A stretch of 64,000 bases of DNA from Phocoena phocoena. Taxonomy: Eukaryota; Chordata; Mammalia; Artiodactyla; Phocoenidae. The stretch is from assembly GCF_963924675.1 (NCBI RefSeq), contig NC_089236.1:64627306-64691305 (forward strand), written 5' to 3'. Both the position numbers and the translations under genes were made by a program. Under the pieces are notes generated by a model. It had not been told where the DNA came from, did no database searches, and saw only the letters and a program-made list of their open reading frames with translations. Numbering within the stretch: the stretch's first letter is position 1; every line of letters begins with the position of its first letter. Positions 24,950-35,584 of the stretch are shown here, piece after piece.

Positions 24950-25379
24950 AGCTAGGATGCTGTGATTTCCTTATGACTGATTATCTTCTATAATGGTATG
25001 ATCATTTTCTTTAGTCTAATGTTGTACTTACTGTCTTCAATTTTACTTTGGTTGATATTACCAACCATAAGATTCTTTTCTTCAGATTTGATTGATAGAT
25101 CTTTGTTGATTCTCTTAATTTTAGCCTTTTAAATGACATATTGCTTTTTAAGCAGCCAATTGTTGAATAATGTTAATGCAGTATGAGAATCTCTGCCTTT
25201 TAAATGAGGTGAGGAAGACAATCTTATGCTTAATGTCATAATTTCTATTTTTGTTCTCTTTCTACTTATCTAGTTTTGTGTTTGTACCATTTTTTAATAC
25301 TTTAAGGTTTCTCTTTGCTCATCTTTTTATGTTTGTGTGGAATTTGCCATGTCTTCCTCTATTATTAAATGATTAAATT
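24950..25379 (-). repeat. Old L1-like sequence, minus orientation
   Basis: T-rich plus-strand text resembling reverse-complement L1 ORF2. No sharp ends are visible and the divergence is high. A CHR SINE follows directly. Confidence 0.4.
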
Positions 25380-25588
25380 TATTTATTTATTTTTTTTCCG
25401 TACACGGGCCTCTCACTGTTGTGGCCCCTCCCGTTGCGGAGCACAGGCTCCGGACGCGCAGGCTCAGCGGCCATGGCTCACGGGCCCCGCCGCTCCGCGG
25501 CATGTGGGATCTTCCCGGACCGGGGCACGAACACGTGTCCGCTGCATCGGCAGGCAGACTCTCAACCACTGCGCCACCAGGGAAGCCC
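25380..25588 (-). mobile_element. CHR-type tRNA-derived SINE (short form)
   Basis: A poly(T) head (poly(A) on the minus strand) is followed by 'cggagcacaggctccggacg', 'catgtgggatcttcccggac' and the tRNA-like end 'gcgccaccagggaagccc'. The promoter-bearing tRNA-Glu-related part is at the right. No convincing target-site duplication was seen. Reading frames across it are SINE artefacts. Confidence 0.92.
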
Positions 25589-26084
25589 TATCACTCAATT
25601 TTGAATCAGCGGTGCCTATTTTAGAATAGTTTGCAACCTTTTTAATTCTGTAGATTCTTATTTTTTTAATAAAGAACAAAGAATTTTTCTCCTTTTTGAT
25701 TTTATATGCCACTCTCATTCTGTATCTGCTTCCATTTGTAATTAATCTGGACTTAACAATTATTTAAATTACTTAATATTATTAGCAGTAATCAGCAGAG
25801 TTCTTTTTTACTTACATCTTCAAATAGTTGGGTTTACTCTGGTAATTAATATAATACTTGGGGTATATTTTCCAGCAGATGTTGTAGTAAACATCTTTAT
25901 TTAGTAAATTGTCTAAGTCTTTCAAGAATGCCTGTTTTCATTCATGAATGAAAACTAACAATACTGCGATTAAAGTTTTTTTATGCTTTTACTTTTTCAT
26001 AAACACCAAAAAACCTGATTTATATTCCATAATAGATTATATACGTTTTCTTCCTAAAAGCACATAGAGTACAGATCTTTGTTT
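25589..26084. other. AT-rich sequence, possibly old L1
   Basis: T-rich text between two CHR SINEs resembles eroded minus-orientation L1, but no block is clear enough to assign. Confidence 0.35.
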
Positions 26085-26094
26085 TGCATTGTTT

Positions 26095-26377
26095 CTTTTT
26101 TTTTTTGTAGTACACGGGTCTCTCACTGTTGTGGCCTCTCCCATTGCGGAGCACAGGCTCTGGATGTGTACGCTCAGTGGCCATGGCTCAGGGGTTCAGC
26201 CACTCTGTTGTGGCCTCTCCCATTGCGGAGCACAGGCTCCGGATGCGTAGGCTCAGTGGCCATGGCTCAGGGGTTCAGCCACTCTGCAGCATGTGGGATC
26301 TTCCCAGACCGGGGCACGAACCCACGTCTTCTGCCTTGGCAAGCAGACTCTCAACCACTGCGCTACCAGGGAAGCTC
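26095..26377 (-). mobile_element. CHR-type SINE with internal 79-bp tandem duplication
   Basis: The short-form CHR body is present but is 283 bp instead of about 205. The segment 26127-26205 is repeated as 26206-26284, starting 'tgttgtggcctctcccattg' and ending 'ggttcagccactc'. The two copies differ at only a few positions. The insertion is flanked by 'tgcattgttt' at 26085-26094 and 26378-26387. Confidence 0.93.
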
Positions 26378-26387
26378 TGCATTGTTT

Positions 26388-27100
26388 GTTTGAAATGAGA
26401 CTCTTGAGTTGGATTCAGTTTCTGGTTGTTGTATATTATACAGGAATCAAAGATACTACTTCTAGTCCTGTTTGTTTTTCAGTTCTGAAATATTTAATCA
26501 GTCATGCTGTTTTTTCTTTCAAAATTATTATTTTTGCACGTTGAATCTCATCATCTATTATTCACATATCTCAACTTCTTACATGCTTTTTGTATTATTT
26601 AATAGTTTGGTCCTGGGTTTTTATTTTCAAGCCAGTTTTGTCTTTGATTGTTTTGACCTTAAATTCCTATTAATAATATATCACAGTTTACATTTTTCCG
26701 AAATACTTATCTCTTTAATAAGATTTTCAATCATACTATAACTTCATTTAAAATCTCTTAGGGATAGCCAGTTTTAGATATTACTCCAAGAAATTCACCT
26801 TCTATTTTTTTGTGATAGGGAATTTGTTTTCTTTGGTCTTCTTTATTTACTCTCCTTGACTTTTACTTGTTAAGCTTTGACTTTTGCTGCTTTTTTTTTA
26901 TAATTCTTTTCTGAGGAGGGGTTTCTTGAAATGTAACCCATCATCATATTAAGAGTGTCATTTTGTTTTCAAACAGATTACATTAAATATTTTGTACTTA
27001 AATAGTAAAGCAGTATTACAAAACATAAAAACTACAATAAATATGTGTAGCATATAGAGAGGGAGATGATTTCCGTAGTATATGGAGAGTTCTACAAATA
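26388..27100 (-). repeat. AT-rich, probably old L1, minus orientation
   Basis: 'gagactcttgagttggattc' and following T-rich text resemble reverse-complement L1 sequence. Divergence is high and boundaries are uncertain. Confidence 0.35.
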
Positions 27101-27119
27101 TATTAATAATAAAATGTGA

Positions 27120-27330
27120 CATCCTCAGGGAAAAAAGACAGGCCATAAACTGATATTATCACCCAAAAAGTCAAGAGGCCAGTAGTCACACAGAAATTCT
27201 TCGATCTCACTAGTAGTGAAAGAAATGCAAAGTAAAATTACACAATATAATTCTATTTCTAACAAATTGAAATGGATTAAAATCATTCCATTTTGGAGAG
27301 AATATGGGAAAATGGGCATTTACAAACAGT
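27120..27330 (+). repeat. Old L1 fragment, ORF2 3' region
   Basis: 'ctcactagtagtgaaagaaa' and 'tgcaaagtaaaattacacaa' match the ORF2 3' region of old L1 elements on the plus strand. Confidence 0.45.
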
Positions 27331-27689
27331 GCTTATTGAGGGGTTCTAACTTTCTGGACTTCAAATTTGGGTAATAACATTCTATTCTTTTTAGAAATAT
27401 TCTGAATTTTCCAACTTTTCTGCAATAAAGTACAGAAAATTGTAGAAAAAGAAAAGGTATTGTATGCTTAAGCCTAATAATAAATGATGAAGAGACTGAG
27501 GAGAGAGAAAAATACATCTGGGGAAATGGTTAGGGAAAGCATCCCAGAATAAATAGAATTTAAGCAGTGTTTGTAAGAATTGATAGGATTTGTCAATAGA
27601 GACAATGGAGGGCAAATGGCCACTTTTGGTTGAGGAGAAGGAATTAGCAAAAACAAAATATCAGGGTACTTAGATACTTGAAAATTTTT
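27331..27689. other. Unrecognised, partly L1-like sequence
   Basis: No gene seen. The right part is probably the upstream continuation of the L1 3' UTR recognised from about 27690. Confidence 0.4.
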
Positions 27690-28085
27690 GAGAAAGTAGA
27701 TCTTTTTTTTTTTTTTTTTTTTGCGGTACGCAGGCGCCTCTCTGCTGTGGTCTCTCCCGTTGCGGAGCACAGGCTCCGGACGCGCAGGCTCAGCGGCCAT
27801 GGCTCACGGGCGCAGCCGCTCGACATGTGGGATCTTCCCGGACCGGGGCACGAACCCGTGTCCCCTGCATTGGCAGACGGACTCTCAACCACTGCGCCAC
27901 CAGGGAAGCCCCGAGAAAGTAGATCTTAAGTGTTATCATCACACACACAGCAAATTGTAATTACGTGAAGGGATAGAGATGGTGATTATTTTGCGGTATA
28001 TACGTATCTAATCATCATATTGTACACCTTAAACTTACATATGGTATATGTCAATAATATCTCAATAAAGCTGGAAAAGTATATA
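27690..28085 (+). repeat. L1 LINE 3' UTR interrupted by a CHR SINE
   Basis: 'gagaaagtagatcttaagtg' directly after the SINE, then 'catattgtacaccttaaact' and 'tatctcaataaagctgg', is the 3' UTR end of an old L1 on the plus strand. The SINE at 27705-27912 sits within it, so the SINE is younger. Confidence 0.75.
27705..27912 (-). mobile_element. CHR-type SINE (short form) inside an L1 3' UTR
   Basis: A poly(T) run of about 18, then 'ttgcggagcacaggctccgg', 'catgtgggatcttcccggac' and the end 'gcgccaccagggaagccc'. A 15-bp target-site duplication 'gagaaagtagatctt' is at 27690-27704 and 27913-27927. Confidence 0.95.
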
Positions 28086-28199
28086 AAATAAAAATACAGA
28101 TTTTATCAAAATAAAATAAAATACAAAATCTTAAGAGGAAAAAAAGGAGAACTACTGACAGTAATTTATTTCCAATGATAAAATTTGAGCTTCTAAGCA

Positions 28200-28758
28200 A
28201 AAATTAGAAATTTGGAACACTTGGCTTCACCACCTGGAGCTTGACAGCATTCCCACATGTATACCATCAGATTGGTGGTGATATTAACAAATGTAACTTT
28301 TAGGCATTACATAATAAAAAGTGTCATCATTTACAAGATTGACATAATACAGGGCACCGGTGTCTTTCAAATGCCTAATGCACATTGATACAAAATCATG
28401 ACTGCTTAAGAGTTCCATTCAAAGTGAAAGAGAGACCAATGGATTTTAATATAGCAGAGTACAACAAGTTCATTGATATTGTTTCAGATCTTTATTGTTA
28501 CTAACTTTTGAAAAAAACTCTCTTGTTGAAATTTTCATGGTGTATTGAAGAGGAATATCCACAGTTATCTGAAAAGTCTATTAAAATAGGTTCCACTTTT
28601 CCAAATGCATATCTAGTGCACTTTCTTCATGTACTTCAACTAAAACAACATATTGCAACATATTCAATGCAGAAGTAGATGTGGGAAGCCACTATCTTTC
28701 ATTAAGACAGATATTAAAATTTTGCAAAAATGTAAAACAAGGCAATTTTTCTCACTAA
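28200..28758 (+). pseudogene. Decayed hAT-family transposase coding region, C-terminal part
   Basis: On the plus strand a broken coding frame is recognisable. Around 28415-28470 it reads FKVKERPMDFNIAEYNKF; after an in-frame stop at 28502-28504 it reads EEYPQLSEKSIKI around 28547. A small deletion then shifts the frame, and the last stretch ends NVKQGNFSH followed by a stop at 28756-28758. This pattern (E-YP-LSE-AIK---PFPTTYLCE, then the region with paired basic residues) is the C-terminal dimerisation region of hAT transposases and their domesticated relatives (ZBED, FAM200, SCAND3 types). Here the usual TYLCE-GFS motif is destroyed by the deletion. It lacks the N-terminal zinc finger and the upstream catalytic region, and several stops confirm it is dead. 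It could be a remnant of an autonomous Charlie-like transposon or a retrocopy of a domesticated gene. I cannot separate these, although no introns are expected in either case. Confidence 0.7.
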
Positions 28759-28779
28759 CTTGCTTTTATTTTGGAAAAT

Positions 28780-31700
28780 ATAGTTACTTTTCATAAAAGA
28801 AAAATTAAAAACCAAAAAACAAAACAGGGTGCTGAGGATATTTCCAAGATAATTTGTTGACCAGTGAACTGGAATGAAGTGTACTAGTGCTGAGAAGTAA
28901 CAAAGATAATTTTTCTCCCTTTTGGTGAAAAATATGATTATTAAAACTAATATTATAATAAAATAGTGGACAATCACATATAACCATTCACTCAAAAATA
29001 AATAAATAAATAGAGCATGGTCCTCTAGCCTGAGAATAATTTCTTCACAGCTATATTTTCACAATTAAAAACTTAATTTTAGTGGTTGATAATTTCTATT
29101 TCAAACACATTTGTGGTTAAATGTGTTATCCCTGAAGCAGATGGAGATATATTCAGTGTAAAAGATATTACAATTGAGATAACAAACAAAAATAAACATA
29201 CCCCAGCAGAGCCTACATGTTCTGAAGAGATTAAAGTCCAATACATTTGTTTGTATCATTGGCTATGAAATCAGAGCTACAGCAGAAACAAGCTTGGTAC
29301 TAACCAAGCTTAAATGACTCCAGCTAACCATTTCAGCCAACCCCTGGAGCTCTGGATGATCTTAGCTGGTTGGGTGGGTGGGCAGCAGGCCAGGTGCATG
29401 GTAGCTTCTCAGTAAGGACTTACTTTGCCCGTTTCTGAACCGCCACTATGGTGGCTCCAAGGAGAGTGCAACACAGTTTGGACCTGTTGGTAGTGGTTCT
29501 TAGCAAGTCCTGCAACGATGTCTCTAGATGGCAGAGGAATATGCAGGGGTCGCTGTATGTGCCTACTTCTCCTTTGGAGATAAAGGCAATGTGCAAAAGC
29601 AGGAAGGAAGGAAAGCAGAAAGGCTATTTAATTTCTTTCTTTAGGCCACTTAAATTCCCAGTCTTTGCATCTCACTTGCAGAGTGAGAAGTGCAGTGCTG
29701 GCTACCTTACAAGAATAGAGTGTCGTTTTGCAAGTTACAGTTTTTCAAGTACTACCCCCCCAAAAGTATAAAATGCCTAGAAGTAAAGTAAAGCTGGAAG
29801 GGGCAGAGACAGAGGGGGGCTCATTTTCAGTATTCTGCTTCGGAAATCAGAGGATGGAGGGTGTGTGGCCTTACCACCAACAGCAGATAGATGACGTAAT
29901 GTATTTTACTTTGTTCATCATTAGGTTTAGAGTTCTGAGAGTAAATTATTTTGAATGAGTTTTATAGTTTTTCTCCAATGACTGTGTGTCAGTCTCAGGA
30001 TTGCTCCTTTGCTAGGATTTTTCAGAAATAGGCAATGTCTGCTTTGTTCCTCCGGGCATGGTCCTCTCTGCTTTTAGCAGGAGGATTTATCTCCCCAATC
30101 CCTTTTCCTACTGCCTCCCTTTTCTATCATTTCCATTCTGTCCTGTCACTTAAATTCTAGCCACGCCTTTCTGGTTCTTGTGGTCTGTATGTCAGTGTGG
30201 TTTTGACATGCTCTCTAGTAGTTCTCTCTGACTCTGTTTTCTCTGATAGTATTTCCAATATAATATTAATCAGTTCTATTTTTTCTGATCAGCATGCTGA
30301 TCGGAGCATACGGGATTAACTGGAGTTTTGATTGGAATGATGTGATTTGGGTTCTGTGGGTAAGTTTGTTCTGGGTAAGTGGAGTACCGCACAGAGTTTT
30401 TGTTTTCCAATCTGTCTTCGGTCAGAAGACCCTGCTAGGTTCTTAGACCAAGGGTAAACAAGCCATCTTACAAAACGCGATGGTTTTTCCTCACTAATGT
30501 TCACCTGCAATGTGCACTTTGCACAGGGTACTAGACATACCATGTTCAGGAGCTCAGCGGGCTCTCTTGTTACCAGCCAAGGCTGAGCAGTTTCCCATTT
30601 CATGTCACACAAACGCTGTGCTCTTCACACAGGAGATGAGCTGTTACTTTTCGGTGTGTTTTGAATTTTTTTACAAAAAGCCCAGTGCGGTTGTAACCTA
30701 CTACCTCTGGCTACCTGATAATTTGAGCTGCTGGTAAGCCCCGCAATCTAATTGATATCCTTGGGAAAGGTTTGATTGCCGTGCTGTCGATGGAGAGCTG
30801 AACTGACCATCCGCTGCAGAGTTGCAGTCTTGAAAGGGCACCCGTCAGTGTGGGTGAAGCATTCCAGGAATGTGTTGTCTCCTGTCATCCCCACAGGACC
30901 CGTGGACCTACGGGCCTGATTCATGCCAGTGATGGCTGAGACATTTATGGGCCAGGCTACGTGTCTTTTATCGAGAGACAATTACTGGGGTAGCGCTGAG
31001 GCATGAGTGAGCCTCTGGGCGCAGGAGCTGTCACACCTACTGCTGGGGTGTGTGAATTAATGATCAGATGGATACAGCAGGCTCCACAACATTAACTTTA
31101 AATTGTCAGCTCCACTGCGAGTGTCCGACTCTCTTCCTTTTATATGCTTGCTTTCATTCTGGGTCTGAATTTAAAAGAATAAACCCTTGCTTCCTTGTTT
31201 TTAAGCCGCTTAAAGAGTCAGAACAGGAATATTGGGAGTTCTTGTTTCCACACTGGTAGCTTTGGTGATGGCACGTACAGAACGTGATGGAGTGTTCCTT
31301 GCCTCAACTTCCTCATACTGAAAGAGTAAAAGCCCCTGTTACCTCGCCGACCACAATGTCTCACTACCTAGTGCCTGTGGAATGTGATCTGTGTCAGCAT
31401 TGTGAGTATTTATATACGTAGCTCCGTGTTTGGCTTGGTGCTAAAATGACTTGCTGAACGCCATTGTTAGATTTTTTCTCATTTTTTAAACAATCAGCAA
31501 TGTTTATTATTAGAATGAAGTTGTGCAGGGCACATATCTTCCTGGCGATGCTTATCTTCCGTAACACAGCAGTAAGTGGAATATGTTTCGGTACCCTGGG
31601 CTGAAGGAAGGAATCCAAGGAGATTGAGCACATAATAGTTGGAGAAGAATGACAGGCTGGTGGGCTACTTGGCTTCAGGGCTTCCCTGGAAGCCAGCAGG

Positions 31701-33634
31701 CTCTGTTAAACATCATGCAAAACTTCTGGCATTTTTAGCTTTAATGTTCTTGTGATGAATTAATGCATACTATAAAAGACTCAGATTTTCCACTATTCCC
31801 AACAAAGATGTTTTTGGAGGAAAAGGTTGTGTTTCATTTTAACGTAGAATCTCAATCAGCCTGAAATATTCATATTAAAGTCAAGGGAATGTATTAATAA
31901 CTCTGAGAACGTTAATTAGTTTGGGGTTATCCATCTAATTCGGAATTTTGGCAATCAGATAAGCTGTTTTGGGTCCCCTTTTCCTTCCTCACCAGTATAA
32001 TCCTCATACATACACCCACTAGCCAATATGCCTGTAGCCCTTCCTCTGCATTGCCTTTAGAATGAAAACAACTTCCCCAGCTAAAAGAGATGAATAATTA
32101 ATTACTTAGTCCCACTGGGAGAAAATGACACATATGGCTGATTAGCGGGGGGCATTAAGAAAAAGAGCTGTGAAAGGGTGCCCTTTCTTCCCAAATGTTA
32201 AAGAACGCTATTTTTCTCTACACTTAGAATCAGAGTCTCAGCAGGTAATGATAGGAACAAAACCCATGATGGTATTAAATAGAAGGATGTCTAGAAAGGC
32301 ATAGAGCAAAGCTCATTTTTGATTTAAAAAACTGCAATAAGGATAACCATTGTTCTTAGGGGTAATTAATTCTATACTCATTTGGATTTCTGTTCCCTGA
32401 ATTAAGTTAACGTTCCCAGCCTCTGAGGCTACGCAAGAGGGTCTAGGATGCACTTGGCTACTGTAAAGCCTGGACATACGTCTAGCATGATCCCATGATA
32501 CAGATCTCCAGGAACTCCAGAGTTGATTCCAAGGGATGGGTTACAATTCGTAAGTGTACCAAGCATTGTCCACAGTATGAAAAAAATCTTATTTCACTCA
32601 CGTATGTACTCACAGTCAAATGCAAACAGGTGCTTTTGTGATCGATAAAATATGGAATTAATTCATTTTATCCCTAAATACAGGGTTGGTTTGTATTTGT
32701 TTTGTTTTGATGCATATTCTCAATCAAGACATCCTAAAAGTACAGCTCATGGGGTCCAAATTTTGTTTTTGCCATTTGAGAGGGTCCTCACATACCAGAA
32801 GATTGGGGCCCACCACTATATAAAGGATTTGGACCCAGCCTTCAGGTGGTAGAGCCCTGTACCTTGACAACCCAGAGCGAGATTTTCCCTGGAAGCATCA
32901 GCTTCTTTCTGTTGAAGTGCATCTCTGTTAGGCCATCGTGGTCCCTGATGCAAATAACACATCATATTTGCCTCTTGTAGAAGACACTATATTTCTAGCA
33001 GCTCAGAATAAGTCAATATGGATTATGTGGCAGAAATTTTCGAACCCTGGAAAGGCTCTGGTGTCATTTGAAATCCTTCTTGCTCACTGAAAGTTACATT
33101 AACTCAAGAGTTTGATCTCTATTAAAACAGATACCCCTGGGAAAGACTAGCACTTCACATTTGTATCATTGTTTATTTCTCGGTGTCCACAGTGGGTTTT
33201 AGAACCTCGACATTTGAAGTGGAGAAATGATACCTTCCAAAAAGGGCAAAGAGAAGAAGGGACTCTCAAACCTGTGAGGATAGTTCATTTGCTCCGAATT
33301 TTGGCCTCACGTGTTGCTCTTCCATAAGTTAAGCCATCAGAATTTCTGAAGAAACATTCGTTTGTATGTGAAAATAGAGTTTGTGGTGGGCATACAATGT
33401 GCAACATTCAACAATATGCTTTAGAGAACAGGACTTTGTTTTTTTAAGTCTAGAAGAATCTCGTTTCATATCATCAGAACATTTCTGTGTAAGGAAGATG
33501 TGCTGGAGTAATTCTCTAGTGATTTCTTTTGTTCCACCTGTAACTTTATCTCTAAAATTGATTTCCTCTGTGGTAGATAAAAATGGATTACGTTTCTAGT
33601 GGAAGACATGTATGTGTTTACCGACACTCTAGCT

Positions 33635-33636
<2 letters not shown>
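28780..33636. other. Long, mostly single-copy interval without recognised genes
   Basis: About 4.9 kb with no recognised gene, RNA or named repeat. It contains a short hairpin at 29290-29311, a G-rich stretch near 29368-29382, a relatively CpG-rich patch at about 30739-31020, and a TAAT-rich low-repeat stretch at about 31840-32180. A 107-residue frame at 29448-29771 and a 98-residue frame at 30316-30612 (minus) have no domains I recognise. Confidence 0.45.
29290..29311. repeat. Short hairpin, 9-bp arms
   Basis: 'aagcttggt' and 'accaagctt' are perfect inverted repeats with a 4-base spacer. Confidence 0.85.

Positions 33637-33684
<48 letters not shown>
33637..33684. repeat. (AT)24 microsatellite
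   Basis: Forty-eight bases of uninterrupted AT dinucleotide. It explains the Ile-Tyr alternating frames on both strands. Confidence 0.98.
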
Positions 33685-33690
<6 letters not shown>

Positions 33691-33781
33691 TTCCTAATAA
33701 GTTTCAAGGAGGTTAAACTTGGCAGCAGTCTACATGGGGAATGTCGGCGGAAGTCCACCTGGGTTCCACCCTGTCTGGGGA

Positions 33782-33989
33782 CAGCCTTTAGTGGAGGTGC
33801 TCTTGGCATTTGGGGTAAGGCAATACTTCATTCTGCGGGACTGAAGTGCACACGCCAGGATGTTTGGTGCACTGGCCACTAAATTCTAGAAGCAATTTGT
33901 AGTCATCTTGACAACCAAAAATGAAATATCACCCCTGCCCATTTCTGTACACCTCAGAGAAGGGTTCCACCCCTGCTTGAAAATCATAG
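33782..33989 (-). mobile_element. MER5A-like hAT MITE
   Basis: Plus-strand text follows the reverse complement of MER5A: 'ggtgctcttggcatttgggg', 'caatacttcattctgcggga', 'cgccaggatgtttggtgcac', 'cttgacaaccaaaaatgaaa', with a degraded terminal repeat at 'gcttgaaaatcatag'. Length about 208 bp fits. The 8-bp duplication is no longer visible. Confidence 0.7.
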
Positions 33990-35191
33990 CGTGGCCTCTT
34001 CTCCAAAGCAGAAACATGCTTGGAGGCATCTGGGCAAGTGATCATCCACAAAGCTGGACCACCTTCTTCCAGTGATTCCAGATTGGCCACTCTGTAACTC
34101 CTGTCCTGGAAGCCTCAGGTCTTCATTCATTGACTACCTTTAGTTTTAAAATGTGTGTGTGAGCTAGATGATGCTGGAGTGCTTTGCTTGGTTTTTAGTG
34201 AGGATTCACCAACTGCCAAGACAGCGGGATGGGGATGCCGCTTAACTTTATCCTGGGTGTGTCCATCTTGCAGTGATGTGTGTGTAGAACTGGATTTCCC
34301 ATCATTGAGGGCCTAAGAGATATATCAGTGAGAAATGGTTCTCTTTTCTTTTCCTTTATTCAAACTTCCCAATCTTTCCAGCTGTACTTGGGCTTTCAAA
34401 GTGCCACTGATAAGCTGACAATTTTGTTTTAGGGGCTTGATAGCGAGAGGGAGATTAAATACTGCTAGCCGTGAGCACTAACGCTGTCCCCTAGGCAAAT
34501 AAACAAGAGCACTTCTGAAGGGATATAAAATGGTTTCCAGGCTTAACTTCTATTAAACTTCTGGTTTAATAGAGCTTGTAAAAATATACTCTAATTGCCC
34601 TGTGGCATTTTTTACATTGCAAAGATTCTCCTTCAAACGTTTTATGACTCCCTTGTTCTACAGGTAGTTGTTTATATTATAACAGATACCTCTAATTAAC
34701 TAAACAAGAAAAACCTACCAAATAACTCCCCACATGGAAATTAAACCTCTGGACCAAGCTCTCAATGCCAACACTTTTTTTCTATGTTGTTTCTGATTCT
34801 CCATGTAAGTCCACGCACCTTCATAAATACACTTGAGCAGCAACTATTTGAAATCTGGTTCATGTAGACACTGGGGTCCCTGATTCTGTGAATTCACACT
34901 GGGGATAGAAGATTGGAGATTCTAGGGCACAGCAAATATCCCTACAAAATCTTCTGGCAGATTGTAAAGGGGACCTCCAGGCCGCTGAGTCTTCTCTGAG
35001 AGGCCCACAGAAGGCTGTGGCTTGGAGCAGCCTTGTGAGAGAATTACAGAGAACTCAGGCATTGAGAGACATGATAGCTGGTTGCCTGGAGTTTGATGTT
35101 GCCCAGATCAATGGGAGGAATGAGAGGCAGTAGACACTTCTATTCTTCTTCAGCTTCTGAAACTCAGAGTGTAATCACAGTCTTTGAAGTT
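33990..35191. other. Single-copy sequence with a hairpin
   Basis: No gene or named repeat was recognised. A 10-bp-arm hairpin is at 34549-34573 within an AT-rich stretch that has several TAAT words. Confidence 0.45.
34549..34573. repeat. Hairpin with 10-bp perfect arms
   Basis: 'tctattaaac' at 34549-34558 and 'gtttaataga' at 34564-34573 are perfect inverted repeats around 5 bases. Confidence 0.9.
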
Positions 35192-35206
35192 CAGCAAACA
35201 GTTCTT

Positions 35207-35569
35207 TTTTATTCTTTTTTTTAAAAAAATTATTAATTTTATTTTTGGCTGCGTTGGGTCTTCATTGCTGAGTGCGGGCTTTTGTCTACTTGCGGCGAGC
35301 GGAGGCTACTCTTCGTTGCGGTGCGTGGGCTTCTCATTGCGGTGGCTTCTCTTGTTGCGGAGCACGGGCTCTAGGCCCACGGATTTCAGTAGTTGCAGCA
35401 CACGGGCTCAGTAGTTGTGGCTCACGGGCTCTAGAGTGCAGGCTCAGTAGTTGTGGCTCACGGGCTTAGTTGCTCCGCGGCATGTGGGATCTTCCCGGAC
35501 CAGGGCTCAAACACATGTCCCCTGCATTGTCAGGCGGATTCTTAACCACTGTGCCACCAGGGAAGCCCT
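35207..35569 (-). mobile_element. CHR-type SINE, long form
   Basis: About 360 bp. After an A/T-rich head ('attttatttttggctgcgtt') come 'ggcgagcggaggctactctt', 'tgttgcggagcacgggctct', then internal tandem units built on 'cagtagttgtggctcacggg', and finally 'ctccgcggcatgtgggatct' and 'gtgccaccagggaagccc'. A 15-bp target-site duplication, 'cagcaaacagttctt' versus 'cagcaagcagttctt', is at 35192-35206 and 35570-35584. The short CHR forms elsewhere in the window align to this one with the internal units deleted and the poly(A) moved inward. Confidence 0.93.
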
Positions 35570-35584
35570 CAGCAAGCAGTTCTT

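Noticed and set aside
25419..25624. Recurring protein-like frames (for example containing 'CGIFPDRGTNPCPLHWQADS') at many places, such as 25.4, 26.1, 27.7, 36.5, 53.5, 57.6 and 59.3 kb, which look like a conserved protein family
   Set aside because: They are the same CHR SINE body read in the same frames; each copy sits between poly(A)/poly(T) and target-site duplications, so they are not genes.
31676..31695. 'gggcttccctgg' like the start of a CHR SINE
   Set aside because: The rest of the SINE is absent and the following bases do not match, so it is coincidental.
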